64,000 bases of DNA from Termitomyces sp. T153 (GCA_018296165.2 JACKQL020000007.1:930001-994000); one strand, 5' to 3'; shown: positions 9,915-21,952, counted from the first letter of the stretch. The notes: a model not told the origin generated them from the sequence alone. A program made the numbers and translations.

Positions 9915-12372
9915 ATGAAGGCAAGAATCGCTTTCGTCATCACTGCTGCACTCGTGTCTACTACCCAAGCTCAATGTCCAGATTATACGACATACTCTCA
10001 GGTATCTATCTTCTTCTTCTCTTCATTCTTTTTACCCAGATGTGGCATCACTCCTGCAGAGCCCGCACGGTACACCATCTGCAGGTCCTCTCGCATTACC
10101 TTTTATGCGGCCAGATCCAGCATGCCGGACATTCAATAGCTCAGCCGTTGAGGTATGGGATTTTAATTAGAAAACATCCTGATTTCACTAGGCTATGGTC
10201 TGAAACGAAACGACACAGAAAGTAATCGACGACTTGAAATCGTTACTCAAGGACCCAGATCTTGCCAGACTCTTTGAGAATACGTTTCCAAACACGCTAG
10301 GTAAGGTTCGTGTACCTTTTCCGAAGGTTTTCATTGACCGGGTACAGACACGACCGTAAAATACTTCAACTCTGTAAGACTTTGATCGTCCTGCATCGTT
10401 CTCTCCTATCCTAATTGTTGTGACACAGACGGAGAATCTGGCATTTATCATTACGGGAGTAAGTGCACCGATCACCCCGCAATGGCTTGTACGCTGAATG
10501 TTGACGAAGGATATCACGTTTGTATCCCCCTAACATCAAACAATCCGTTTCTGATAGCCCAGATCCTCAGTGCACAGTGGTTGCGTGACACTGCAAATCA
10601 AGTTAATTGTCAGCATCTCTGATTCCTTCTCATACTAATATGCGTAGTTTGCGCATTATCACTCGCTCTTGGGAGTGGACCCCGAGCTTGCCACTCTAGT
10701 GAAGGCAATCATCAACAACGAAGCTCGCTATGTTGCTCAATATCCGTATTGTTAGCTCATGAGTCTTCATCAATTTTCACCGCTAATACTGTCTCTCAGG
10801 TGGCGCGTTCCAGCCTCCTCCAGAGAGTGGCTTGGCACCATCACATAATGTTTGGGCAGATGGTGTCACTGTCAACCCGTGAGTATGTACCAAGCGAGAG
10901 TTGTGAAGGACTCACGGTTCTATCGTCCTTAGTCCGGTCAGTAATCAGACTGTTTATGAATGCAAGGTTTGAATAGAACTTCATTGAAATTCTCGCACTC
11001 ACAATCATGTTAGTATGAAATCGATTCTCTCTGTGGTTTCTTGAAACTATCCCGGTCCTATTACCAAGCTACCCAGGACTCTTCTTTTATGAATGATAAT
11101 TGTACGTTCTCTTCCACGAATCGCGTAACACTCTAGTCCACCCTCATTTAATAGGGCGCGCTGCAATCGAACAAATTTTTCGCGTGATAAATGAACAATC
11201 GCAGCCCACTTTTGACGCAAACTTCAACTTCATCTCTTACTACAACTGGACAGGCGGTGGCGGTTCGCTTTCTCCACAAGTCAATAATCTCGGAAATGGC
11301 GAACCCAAGGCCTATACTGGTCTTGTAGGTACCCATCACCGACCGTCTGACGATCTGAGCACCTTTGGTGAGCTTAGAATCTATCGTTCGAGTATGCTAA
11401 GTCTTTTGACCTTTCGTAGCTTTCCTCACACCCGCAAATGCTATGCTGAGTGTTGAATTGTCACATCTTGCGGATGTCTTAGATGACACTGGCCAACTGC
11501 CGGATGTCAGCGAAGAAGCGAAAATTTGGAGTTCCAGAGTGGACGATGCTATATGGACACATACAGTACGTTTGTATTCACGCGATTGGACTCTAGAATT
11601 ATAAATGTAATACAGGTCGTTGACAATATCTTTGCATACGAAGTTAACGGTAAGTTTTACTTCATCGGTTTTTCCATGTCTACACTCAAAAATGCAGGCT
11701 TTGGTGGCCGCTACGTGATGGATGATGCCAACGTTCCAGTAAGCTCGTCATGATCGATGTATTTTATTTTATCAAGTGTCTTTTCAGTCACTTCTGTCCC
11801 TTCCATATCTGGGTTTTCTGAACAAGACACATCCCGCCTACCAAGCAACGCGGAAACTTCTGTTATCCGCGGGTAATCCCTATTTCGCTGCAGGAAAAAC
11901 GTTCAGAGGTATAGGGTGCGTCCGTCAAAACGTTCATCTTTACCAGAGGGCCTCATCGTATAGCTGGTATACTGTTCAGTGGACCACACGTTGATCCGTG
12001 GCATCCTTGGTAAACATTCTTCTAATCGTCATGTCAAAATAGATCTGGTAAATTTTTTAGGCCTATGTCCCAGATCTCAGCGATATTTGGATCGGACGAT
12101 GACGAGGAAATCCTCAAGTCACTCTACACAATTGCCAATGTGTGCTGTTGTAGCAGTATTTATGCCTGTCTTTTACAACTGACGAATGCTGCTAGAACAC
12201 GAACAGGCTTGGCCTCATCCATGAATCCCAGTCGATTTACTCGTCCACAGATTATACCCGCCCATGGTTCGCGTGGGCGAATAGTTATTTCGCAGAAATG
12301 ATCTTGGATTTGGCTGACCGCAAACCAGAATTGATTCTGAAGACAAACAAAAGTTACAGACCAGGGAAATAA
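9915..12372 (+). CDS. Secreted GH125 exo-alpha-mannosidase-like protein
   Basis: Glycoside hydrolase family 125 (Mug157 / DUF1237), whose characterised members are exo-alpha-1,6-mannosidases. The protein starts MKARIAFVITAALVSTTQAQ, a typical signal peptide. Spliced segments in order: LALPFMRPDPACRTFNSSAV, DPDLARLFENTFPNTLDTTV, FIITG then AQWLRDTANQF, YVAQYPYCGAFQPPPESG, YECKYEIDSLCGFLKLSRSY, WRAAIEQIFRVINEQSQP, VGTHHRPSDDLSTFAFLTPA, FGGRYVMDDANVPSLLSLPY, GIGGPHVDPWHPWPMSQI, GLIHES and DYTRPWFAWANSYFAEM, ending KSYRPGK. About 15 exons with short introns are needed. The last intron runs from GTGTGCTG to GCTAG and gives ANNTNRLGLIHES. In my model the Asp after FIITG, normal in this family, is missing. 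Apart from that I see no break. Confidence 0.88.
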
Positions 12373-12641
12373 GTACCGCAACTGCGGTTGCCGGGATTGT
12401 TGTGATAACTACAAGGCGTCAGAATATAGACCTTTTTCAATAGTACTGAGACTAAGTATCGTTTTTGATCAAGCGAGTTTTGAAGTCAGAACCATAACAA
12501 GTTGAAGCTGTCAAAACAACAAATGCCAAAGCCATACTAGGCTTGCCACTTTCATTTAAATTCTTGAGGACCTTGTGAATCAGGCAGCTTCATGCGCACC
12601 GTACACATACCTATCTTGCGCATTTAGCGGTGTATATTTCG

Positions 12642-14874
12642 ATGTCAGTCACTCCTCGAGAGATCGGTACTCTCATCGTCGTGGTCCTTAAAGCGGTTTG
12701 TTATGGTTCATGTTCCTCGTAACGGTTCTCACCACTCAACCTAGAACCATCTACCGAACAAAAGACATATTGGAAAACAGGACCCATACTGTTTAGTTAC
12801 CCATAATGGAGAAAAACGCCGAACAAAGGCCATTAAACGAGGCGGACAGCACCCAGAGTGGGATGAGGAGCTTCGCTTTACTCTCTATGAAGATCAGGAT
12901 CCTGCGACCAATATAGACGGTACTCCTCCGAAAGACACAAGGGGGCCAAAGAAGGTGAAGGGAGGCTGGACTATGAAGATCGCATGTTTTGCAGATGATC
13001 CACGAGAGCCTGATCTAATTGGTGAAGCGGATGTTGATCTTACTGAAGTTTTGACCAAAGGAGAGACGGATGGTTAGTCTTAAAATTCTCGTTGCATCTC
13101 ATCTAGCTCCAACCCACAATTTGCAGAATGGTTTACATTGATGAACAAGGACAAGTTTGCGGGGAAAGTCTACCTTGAATTAACTTTTTGGTCGAACGTA
13201 ATTGTCCATATTGTTCCTCTATATTCTTTTTCTTAGTAGATCCTTCCTCTTCAACAGGAACCTCCTCCTGAGAAGAAAGTTGTATCGAAGCCGGCGAAAA
13301 GCAAGCAGTATGGGGGACCGGGATCTTTTGTCCCCTCGGGTGAAGATTCTACATCTAGGCCTCCGAATGGAGCTTCCCATCCATACCGGGTTGTTTCTAC
13401 TAGCAGTGTCTACGATCATACTGAGCAAACTTCGGACAATATACCTTCGTCGCTGAGAGCGTCAAGCTCTCTTGCTAAACTTGATTTATACGTGCCTCCA
13501 TATGAACGATCAGTTGACACCGTAGCCAACGAGTTCAGGGAATTGGGAGTGTCTGATGACCGACAGAGAGAAAAGTTTTCGGTATGACAAGTTACTGCTA
13601 TCTATGCCTGTTTGTGTTTCTTAGTTCCTGATGTGCAGCCTTTTCATGATGCTCATACTCCCCGGTCTCCATCTCAAAATGGATATTCAACTGTCTCCTC
13701 CCATCGTTCCTATGGGTATGATCAGAACATATCCGAAATATCAACATATGGTTATGATAGTTCCCCTGGTCAATCTCATCACACTAGAACTTCGGGTGCT
13801 CAATATCAAGCGCCATATCGACCCCGATACGAAAGCCAGCCGTCATATCCTTCTCCAGCTCGTGGACCGCGACACAGTATTCCCGCTTCTTCCTCTGGTT
13901 TCATGCCACTGTCCAACTCTTCAGGATTTACGTCCCTTCCCTCTCATTCTTCGGAACCCTGTGTTTTAGGAGGACACACTACCATGTACAATGCGTCTCA
14001 ATTGAATTCTCAACCAGCATACGGCTCACAAACCCCAGCGCCTGACTCATATCTTGCGCCTTCTTCATCCGGTACTTTTGTTCTTGCACACCCCTTCCCT
14101 CAATCACAGTCGTATCAATATACACCATATCCTCCTTCAACGACACCGGTTACACAAACATACTCAGCGACACCTGTTCAGGGTCAATTACCATTGGTTC
14201 AGGCGCCGCCTAACCAGGGATATCAGGCATTCGTAACGACACCTTCCCCGTCTCATGATGCTGCAGCTCTTCCGCACAGTAGTTCTGCTACTTCTAGTTT
14301 CAGTACGACTTCGACAAATTCGAGGCCACTTCCTTTGCAGCCACAAGTTTTGTATACGCAGTCAACGGCCTCTGTTTTGTATTCCGCCCCTCCCTCCACA
14401 ACATCCCAGCCACCAGTCAACTCTTTTACATCTTCCCAGCCCGTCACTGCTATCTATTCAACTAACAGTGTGTACCAACAACCTCCGGCGCCGCCGCCGC
14501 CACCACCACCACCTCTGCAGTACACTGTAGGACAACTTCATTCTACTACCCAAGGAACTATAATAACCCCGCCGCCGCCGCCTAGCTCAAATTCACCTAA
14601 TCGCAGGACTCGGCGTCAGTCCAGCCTGCCTCAGCCACCTGTGGTGTATCAGCAACCGCCCCAGCCAGTATATCAACCGCCACCGCCACCACCTTTACCA
14701 CCGACTGATTTTACAAACCACCCACTCCTACCACCGCCTCCTCCGCCACTACCACATATCGCTGACCAGAGCCCTTCTTATCATCCTGGTCCCTTACCCA
14801 ATCCCCCATCTACTGTTGGAACTCAAGGCCAATGGACTGCGCAAACAAATTACACGCAACCCGGATTCCAGTAG
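12642..14874 (+). CDS. C2-domain protein with proline-rich tail (Inn1/Fic1-like)
   Basis: Five exons: 12642-12695, 12745-13072, 13127-about 13200, about 13260-13584 and 13639-14874. The start reads MSVTPREIGTLIVVVLKA. A C2 domain fills the first 130 or so residues (HIGKQDPYCLVTHNG, GGQHPEWDEELRFTLYED, DLIGEADVDLTEVL, GKVYLELTFWS). A linker follows with LDLYVPPYERSVDTVANEFR. The final 420 residues are rich in Pro, Gln, Ser and Tyr, with several runs of eight or nine consecutive prolines. An N-terminal C2 domain followed by proline-rich SH3 ligands is the layout of fungal cytokinesis proteins Inn1 (budding yeast) and Fic1 (fission yeast). The functional assignment is by architecture only. The last acceptor is the GTGCAG before 13639, because it keeps frame. 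Confidence 0.8.
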
Positions 14875-15068
14875 CAACGGCGATTTAGGCGCAACCCATT
14901 GTATGGTGGACTTCTGGCTTCTTTCAAGCATCATTTTAACTTTCCCGAAGCTTCTCTCTTGGCTCATGTGCTGCTGATTCTGTAAGAATTCAGTGCTCTT
15001 TGTATATTACCTGGAGAAATGTAATCTTTACACAATCGAAGAAAAATGGCTGGTCATAGATAAAAATG

Positions 15069-15617
15069 TCACTGGTCGGATGATTCGATCCCTTTTACGT
15101 TCTCTTTCTTCCATTTTGCGATCTCGGTTTCTGTCGCAACAATTCCGCGACGCGCAAGGTCGTATCGAGCTCTCTTGCGCACGTCGTTTTCTACAAAACG
15201 CTGTTCCGCTTCGTGAGCCTGGAGCGCATTCTCTGCACTAAATACCATGCCAAAGACTGTGACTGGCGAAGAAGCGAACATGATTTATCAGCTTTGCACA
15301 GGAAGCTCGATTTTGCAACACACAGGTGGAAACAAGAAATCCTTTGAGAGCAAGCGGTTGTCGCCTTGGGATACATAATGAGACCCTGGAAAGAGATATT
15401 AACTCAAAAGATGAGTACTACCGGAATATTGGCCAGGAGTAATGGGCGATAACAGCCAGTCCTAAACCAATAGCAGTTGCCCGCACGCCTCCCTAATATG
15501 TTGATGAGACTCGTTGGTATCAGGGAAGGCCAAGGATCAACGGACGTAAGTTGCCGCCCTTTTCTGTATATCGTGGGCTTTATCGACATCTTCACGGTGA
15601 CGGAGTCGAGTGGACAT
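15069..15617 (-). CDS. Small two-TM protein, HIG1/Rcf2-like layout
   Basis: Four exons on the minus strand: 15546-15617, 15422-15492, 15324-15364 and 15069-15262. All junctions are GT-AG and in phase, giving about 125 residues. It starts MSTRLRHREDVDKAHDIQKR. Two hydrophobic stretches follow: VRATAIGLGLAVIAHYSW and, after a short basic loop (FRRQPLALKG), FLVSTFTVFGMVFSAENAL. The C-terminal half is charged and helical (HEAEQRFVENDVRKRARYD, TETEIAKWKKEN). Two closely spaced membrane segments with a short basic loop recall the HIG1 family of respiratory-complex factors. I only propose this resemblance; the family is not proven. The model was assembled by eye, but the reading frame fits at every junction. 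Confidence 0.6.
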
Positions 15618-15945
15618 GTCACAAGCCAAAGGAGTGATTAGTGGATAAAGATATGATTCCTACTCCTACAATCCCGGAGTTTTCTCGACTATTTATTTCG
15701 GGAGGCGTTACTAAATAACATAAGTACTGAATGAGATGAGGGGATTCCATTCAGTCGAGATTCCACTAATGATACACAATACATTGACTGTACAATATTA
15801 TACCCTCGAGTCTGATTCAATACTCGTACTTGAAAAGGCTTGTCTGGCCAGTTTCAGTGCAAATGATCAAATTCGCTTCCTTAAAGAGCACTTGAATGAT
15901 CTTTTGCCCATGGCATATCGCAGCCTGATTGATCATTATTACTAT

Positions 15946-18271
15946 TTATGCCAAACTTGAACAAAAGCGTACCGTTGTTGCAGCGGAACCCGCATTTCGT
16001 AGATCCCACAGACGTACGTATCCATCCTTCGATCCAGAAGCAAAAAACTGAGTTGATACAGCACCTGCCAATAGCTGCTTAATTAATAATCAGGCTTCTG
16101 CTTAGCGTTCACTGACCCTTGGTGTATCTTCCATGGACTTTATCTGTAGTGTATCCAAATCTTATAACTGGATGCTCTGGGACTAGCCTGTGGTCTCGCA
16201 CTTCAAACTGAAGTTCGCGATGAGCAACCTTCATACGACTGACTATGAGTACAAGCAAGATGAACTTCGAAGCAGATAATACCTCTAACAAGGTGCAGAA
16301 TGGAGATGTCATAGTGTGAAGATGATAGATTATGTTTGACACCCGCAGCGTGTTCACGACGCGTTCCGAAGACAAGTCCCAGATGTGGACATTGCAATCC
16401 GCTCCAGCGGATACAAGTTTGTGGCTCGTGTCGCGGATTGCCAGTAGCGATTGCACATGCGAGGTGTGTTTGATCGCCAAAGTTCGGGGAGACGCGCCTG
16501 AGAGGTCCGACTTTACATCCCAAAGGTGGACTGTATGATCGTAACCTCCAGTGGCAAATTGCATGGGTTGCATCATGCTAGTTACAGCACTCACACCTCC
16601 TTTCTTATTCTTGTTCCATGGTCTAAGAAGAAAAAGAATTTCGCCCTGATATACCTCAAAGTTAATTTGGTCCTATGCATATTAAGATGAATGACGAACC
16701 TTATCTGTGCCACATCGCGAGCGACACCAAGAAAGTTGCTCATGATCTCTAGCATGGCCTAAAATCACCAGGGAGTCATCCCCAGTCTGGACAATGCATG
16801 CATCATCGATAAGTTCATTGGGCCTCTGAGTGTTAAGAGAGTGTTGATGTCTATTCACGATGAGTGAGGGACAAGGGAAAATCAAATAAAGCATCACCTC
16901 AGTGATCCTGCATCAATGAGGTCGACAGAACCACGCATAGATACGGACGCAAGAGATCGGCTGTTAAAAAGTATAAATCGACGAACTTTGTCATGCTGCG
17001 CCAAAGGCAAAAATGCTGATACATCTTCAGGCACAATAGCGCAGGGCGACGTAGAGTTGCCGAACGTCTCTATAGCGCTTGTATTGTGGTCTGAGGGTCG
17101 GCGAGATATCTTTATTGACGAGTCAGAGAGGCAGCTCGCACTCCTTTCATGAAACGAAGAAAATAGAGATCCCTCTCGTTCAACCGACAACGAAGTTGTC
17201 GCGTCCGTGTGTTGTGAAAACTCGGGGGTTTCAACAATTGAAGGCACCAAAGAGGCGCTCGGTCGCAAAGACGGCGCTACGGATGAAGGCAATGAAGGAT
17301 CTTCTGCAGAAAAAAGAGAAAGCACTCCAGATTTGAAGACACGTGGAGGCTCGAACGATTCGGGCGTCATCGTGAGGGAAGATTCTAAGCGGGAAGGCAA
17401 GTTGCTCTATAAACCAGGAGGGTGCATGTAAATGGATGGAATTGAAAAGTAAAAATCCTGTACCGACCAATTGCGTCTGAGAAAATGGTGGGAACAAGTC
17501 TTGGAAGTTGCTTTCCAGAGTATCGATGTTTTCAGCGATGATAATCTCATCGGGTATGTTATTTGGTACAATTCCAGGCATAGAAAAGACATCAGGCCCG
17601 GTCGAAATAGAAGCTAAGAGTAGGAATTGAGGCCATTGAGACCAAGGACTGTAGTAGAAAACCTTACCAAGGGGAAGGTTAACTAGTAACGAATGATTCT
17701 CGCTATGCTTCTTACACTTATCATCCACGGCAGACCGAGCGCAGTCATTGATGGTTCCAGAGCATTGAAGAGATGGTTCTGATTCGGGATTGGCTCTATT
17801 GAGGTTTCGAGCATGTCGGGTCCGCCAGTCACTTCTCGGACGCTGGGAATATGGCAACCCCTTCTTGCACTGAGAAACGACTGAAGATTCAAGAGGCTCT
17901 GATCGACCAGTAGACTTCCTTTTTTGAGCAGAAGACCTAGAAGTTGAGAAGATATTCGATGTCCCATATTGGGAATGCGAGCTAGAGCTGGACTCGTGGT
18001 CAAACTGCCTGCGTGTCGAGTAAGGACCGTCATATATAGATTTCAATCGTTTCGATGGGCAGGTGTACTGCGAATTTGTAGGAGATGAACGATAAGAATA
18101 GGATCCAGCATGAGGGCGATTGAATGGCTTCTGATAACAGCGTGTTCCCGGATAGCCACCAGATTGGAGTGTTCCTTTGCTCCTGCCCGTTGTCCTTGTA
18201 GAACGAATGACAGGGACTGAAGCTCCTTTCCTGTTTAATGGCTTTTCATTCGGCTGTGCATCCTCATTCAT
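15946..18271 (-). CDS. WD40-repeat protein with disordered N-terminus
   Basis: Intron-containing gene read right to left, starting MNEDAQPNEKPLNRKGASVP and ending with WD repeats. The first 200 residues are Ser/Arg/Tyr-rich and probably disordered. A middle region follows (PNNIPDEIIIAENIDTLESN and a Ser-rich stretch), then KVRRFILFNSRSLASVSMRG, and next a segment with DACIVQTGDDSLVILGHAR. Clear WD units are FATGGYDHTVHLWDVKSDL, KLVSAGADCNVHIWDLSSER and, in the last exon, FASGSKDGYVRLWDLRNAG. At least seven exons are needed. WD40 proteins act as docking platforms. I cannot name an orthologue. The stop lies near 15946. Confidence 0.75.
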
Positions 18272-18778
18272 AGCATCCGTGGCGTCGTGAAGAATAAGTT
18301 AGAAGCACGAAATTGAAAGTGGTTGATAGTTGTGACAACTGAGAAATTACTTATCACTGAAGCGCTGCGTCACGAAATTCAAGTTACATAGTTGTGACCC
18401 TCTTTGAACCTCTGGTTCTAAATTTCCATCATCGACGACATGCAGGTAGTTAGCGGAAAGATGGGACTGCTACGATCAACAAGCCATGTATGTGGACCTG
18501 ATAGTCTTTACATTTTCAACAGCGATTCCAACCACCTTAGGCGGGCCTAGCAAAGCTGCAAAACGAGCCTGCTAACTTTGTTGATTTTATAAAGCTTGCT
18601 TTTTTGTCATTCCTATGCTTGATCACGTAGGTAATACGTTATAATACATACAAGTTCCAAAAAAGTTGGTACACTAGATACATACATACAAGTTCCAAAA
18701 AAGTTGGTACATTAGATAGATACATCGCAAGTGGTTCGATGATACTTGGCGATTTCAGTGACCACCATTGACTGTTGT
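18272..18778. other. Intergenic with short tandem repeat
   Basis: Between the WD40 gene start and the dUTPase stop. The only structure I see is the two-copy repeat described separately at 18644-18721. Confidence 0.5.
18644..18721. repeat. Two-copy tandem repeat, period 38 bp
   Basis: A 38-bp unit containing ATACATACAAGTTCC and AAAAAAGTTGGTACA occurs twice back to back (first copy from 18644, second from 18682), with one clear mismatch (CACTAG versus CATTAG). It lies downstream of the dUTPase locus. Confidence 0.8.
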
Positions 18779-19579
18779 TCACGAAGAAGAAACATCTAGA
18801 TTATTATGACCTCCCGTAGAACCGAAGCCACCTGGTCCTCTGAGAGTCTCGTCGAGGTCCTTCATTGTATTCTCAGCATCAAGTCAAACAAGCATTGCAA
18901 GCAATCAGATCCTGACCTTGACTTCGAGAATCTCAGGTGTGTAGATTCTCTCAACGATGAGCTGTGCTATCCGATCGCCCTCTTTAACTGTTCATAATGG
19001 TCAAGATATGCACAACAAAGAAAAATGGGTTAATTACCTCCAAAATCTTTGTCTGACAGGTTGAATAATAACACAAACACGATGCCTCGATAGTCAGCAT
19101 CAATGACACCAGCACCAGTATCAATCATAAATCTTGAAGCTGGGAAAACGTTTTATGTAGGGGAAACACGGTTCGAGCTGATTGCAGACGAACCAAATTC
19201 ACTGCGTGGTGCAACGCGACCATAGGTACCGGCTGGCACGACAATAGAGATCTGCGTGTCAATAAGTGCCTTTCCATGTGCAGGGATGATCTTGTCTTCA
19301 GCATTGAGGAGATTTAGCTTGTGTTGAATACAGCAGTAGAAAACCTACCTGTAGAGATCATAGCCGGGCCGCAAGGGGAGAGCCACGAGACAGTACCCTT
19401 GCTTTCTCAGGGTGACGCTTGATAAGGAGGTTGGAAGTAGGTGCAAGAGACGCTTCGGGGGCACATTTTTTCTCTTCTTGAGCTGTGGTGTAATCGTCTA
19501 GCGGCGTCGACGCGTCGGTCGGAGTTGAAATACCAGAGCGTGTCAATATGGAAATCACTAGGACGTCTTTTGTCCTCAT
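18779..19579 (-). pseudogene. DUT1: dUTPase locus with apparent lesions
   Basis: dUTPase hydrolyses dUTP to dUMP and keeps uracil out of DNA. Four of five motifs are readable: motif 3 ([20 protein letters not shown]), motif 4 (EGDRIAQLIVERIYTPEILE), motif 5 (RGPGGFGSTGGHNN) and an altered motif 2 (APRSEF instead of APRSGL). The first exon (start MRTKDVLVISILTRSG) runs to SNLLIKRHPEKARVLSRGSP. At motif 1 the reading breaks: GCGGCCCGGCTATGAT has one base more than needed for AAGYD (near 19367). In addition the next exon, beginning with the codons for [10 protein letters not shown], is preceded by CAA rather than an AG acceptor. As written, no GT-AG path yields a full enzyme. Sequence errors could explain the first lesion but not easily all three. 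Confidence 0.75.
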
Positions 19580-20335
19580 AGTAATATTTTCCTTCGTTCG
19601 TATTCCATGTACGGTCACCAGCTTGTCAGAGTCTGTCCCCTATTAATGCTTAATCTAGGGATCTGCAATACTGTGGGCGATTCCTGGGGATGACGTGTTT
19701 TTTACTGCTTCTTTCCTACGGTCATCATGCCCCAACCCTGGTCCTCAGCGTTGTCGAGAGCCAGGCTGCCGATGCTCAGACATCTATGTGCTTGTGAACC
19801 ATGTATTTTGAAATCTACTGAAATGCAAACTCTCGATTTCTCTATCGAATCGGCATAGACCTTCCTCTTTCAGATCACTCTCGTTCCTCGGGGGATCTGA
19901 AACTGCTAACAAGTATTTCCCGAATCCAAATACTACACCATCGGGAAAGTATATTCTGTTCGAATCACATTGAACGGTTACATCATCAAGTTTCTATGAA
20001 ACTCTTTCCAAGTCTGAATGTAAAACACGTCCATTGCTCATGTTCCTAACACGCAAAGGTTTCTGCAAAACCAAAATCTTTCTCACGTCGTATACAGCTT
20101 TCCCGATTGGATTTCTTGATTGGTAATTTTGCCCCTGCATAGATAGCATTGCGTCAGGTAGAATCCACATATGTATGAAAACTTCTGACTCTTGGAGTTT
20201 TAGGCCGGCTTTTTATGATTACAAGTTGACCTTCACCTAAGATGGTGGTTTTGTTGCTGAGTGTAAAATGCTTTTTTTGCAGCGACAACAGTGCCTCCCT
20301 GTTTGCCCAAGGTTGAAACAGAATCTCTATCACAT
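19580..20335. other. Intergenic, no gene recognised
   Basis: About 750 bp between the dUTPase locus and a small unknown gene. I see only short, unconnected open frames and nothing conserved. Confidence 0.45.
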
Positions 20336-20819
20336 CTAGCGTTCACTGATGTCACTGGCCGGAAAGGCTTTCGATGAGTCCGATTTCGTCCCAACAGCCC
20401 GAAAGTTCTCGTGATAGAACTGCTCTCTTGTACATTCGATGAGCATTCCATCAGGCTGGTACACTGTAAAAATACGGGTCCCTTCTATGCGGTATCCGAA
20501 AGATTCAGGGCCCTGACCCTTTTATTGGTGAGTGAGAACAACCTGAAGTGGCGACATCAATGGTCATCCAACATACCGTCAAGACTATAGGTTGTGGGTT
20601 GAATGCTTTGATGATGGCGCCCGCATCGAGAGTAAGGACTTGTGAAGCATCAGGGCAATACAGATTGCCTTGAGAGTTTTTGAGATCCTCTGGAACGATC
20701 CGAACATGAACCAGAATCTTCAGCCTACACACGGCCAGGTTCTTCATAATAACTCCATCCTTCATGAAATTTAGAGTTAGGTGATAGTTCATAGGTACGA
20801 ACTGGGTAAAGGTTGTCAA
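20336..20819 (-). CDS. Small hypothetical protein, two exons
   Basis: Exons 20577-20819 and 20336-20518 on the minus strand join in phase through a GTATGT...AAAAG intron of 58 bp. The product has about 142 residues, starting MTTFTQFVPMNYHLTLNFMK and ending KAFPASDISER. The second exon reads cleanly (GPESFGYRIEGTRIFTVYQP, DGMLIECTREQFYHENFRAV). There is no signal peptide, membrane segment or domain I recognise. The smooth junction and balanced composition argue for a real gene. An alternative is that it forms part of a longer gene with more exons upstream. Confidence 0.5.
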
Positions 20820-21952
20820 GTCTTGGTGGAGTTGATGAGCGATCCATAGTCCTAGGAGTTCTAGAGACAGTTCTCTTTAATGAAGTGTTTCGCCGATGTC
20901 ATGACTGTCCAACTTACAGCATGGCGCAAGCGGTGCAGGATATAGATGAAGCCGTACAATCAACGCCCGTACACAAGTATCTCCATGGTTTTTAAGTACA
21001 TATATACCGGACTACCCTTAAAGTCATGCATTATCTATCTATCGATCGATTCCATCTATCTATCCATCTACTCATCTATCTGTCTGTCTGTCTGTCAAGG
21101 AAGACCAGCAAGGCAACCGCTCCGGAATCCGTGACATGTTGACGGGGCCACACGACCAATGGCGTCCCATGACAATGCCCTGTGTACATCCAATTTCCGT
21201 ACACTGTACACACGTCACCAGCGGTACAAAAAGGATGCGCTAAGGACAAGGCGCTGCTGTACAAAGGCTATTTATTTCGAAGCTCATGTCCGCAAGTATG
21301 TATCCTAATGTAAGTAAGTACATAATGCCAGACATCCTTAGGGTCATGCATTAGCTATCTATTTGTCTGTCTGTCTGTCAAGGAATACCAGCAAGGCAAC
21401 CGCTCCGGAAATCCGTGACATGTTGATGGGACCGCGCAACCAGCGTCAATGTCCGGTGGACATACGGTTTGTACCCCTTACCAGGTACAAAAAGGATGTG
21501 CCAAGAGAAGGCGCCCACGGCGACCGAAGGATGTGCACACCTGCGCGCTGGAAGAGCAATGGAGTGCACGGCAGCTAGCCAACGCACCAGATGCAAGAGG
21601 CAAAACGACGCTCGAAAGACCATATGACGATGGGAAAGGATGCGTAGTAATCAGAGGGTGCGATAGATCCAACATCCATTGAACTGCACGCTAATGAGCG
21701 GCTTCAGGTAGGCAAAGAACAACGACACGTGGATATCATAGGATCTTGTACGTATTACTGAAGAGGTACTTCATCATTCTCACTAGATTATAGTAGATGG
21801 TCAGTGCTAGTCAGTGGTGACCTATCATAATATCATCTGTTTGTGGTTACTTAAGTTTGGGAGGGAGTCCATTTGTTGTGGAAGATCTAGACGGAGTCGA
21901 CGCATGCTGATAAATGTCCGAGTCTGTCAGTTCCATTATATAAACTTAGAAA
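20820..21952. other. Repeat-rich intergenic region
   Basis: About 1.1 kb with short-period repeats (CTAT/GATC and TGTC runs) and a larger tandem duplication, annotated separately at 21001-21510. No gene is supported. The kinase-like gene starts at its right end. Confidence 0.5.
21001..21510. repeat. Tandem duplication of about 280-320 bp with TGTC microsatellite
   Basis: Two diverged copies follow each other. The first spans about 21001-21255 and the second about 21310-21510. Shared landmarks are TCATGCATTA-CTATCTAT (21024 and 21344), the TGTCTGTC run followed by AAGGAA-ACCAGCAAGGCAACC (21096 and 21379), ATCCGTGACATGTTGA, and GGTACAAAAAGGATG (21226 and 21484). The spacing between landmarks shrinks from 320 to about 260 bp because of different repeat counts and indels. 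Confidence 0.8.

Noticed and set aside
12180..12250. Apparent frameshift in the GH125 gene before LIHES
   Set aside because: An intron from GTGTGCTG to GCTAG removes the shift and gives ANNTNRLGLIHES in frame.
15736..15960. Short + strand frame overlapping the end of the WD40 gene
   Set aside because: It overlaps a conserved WD repeat on the other strand and shows no feature of its own.
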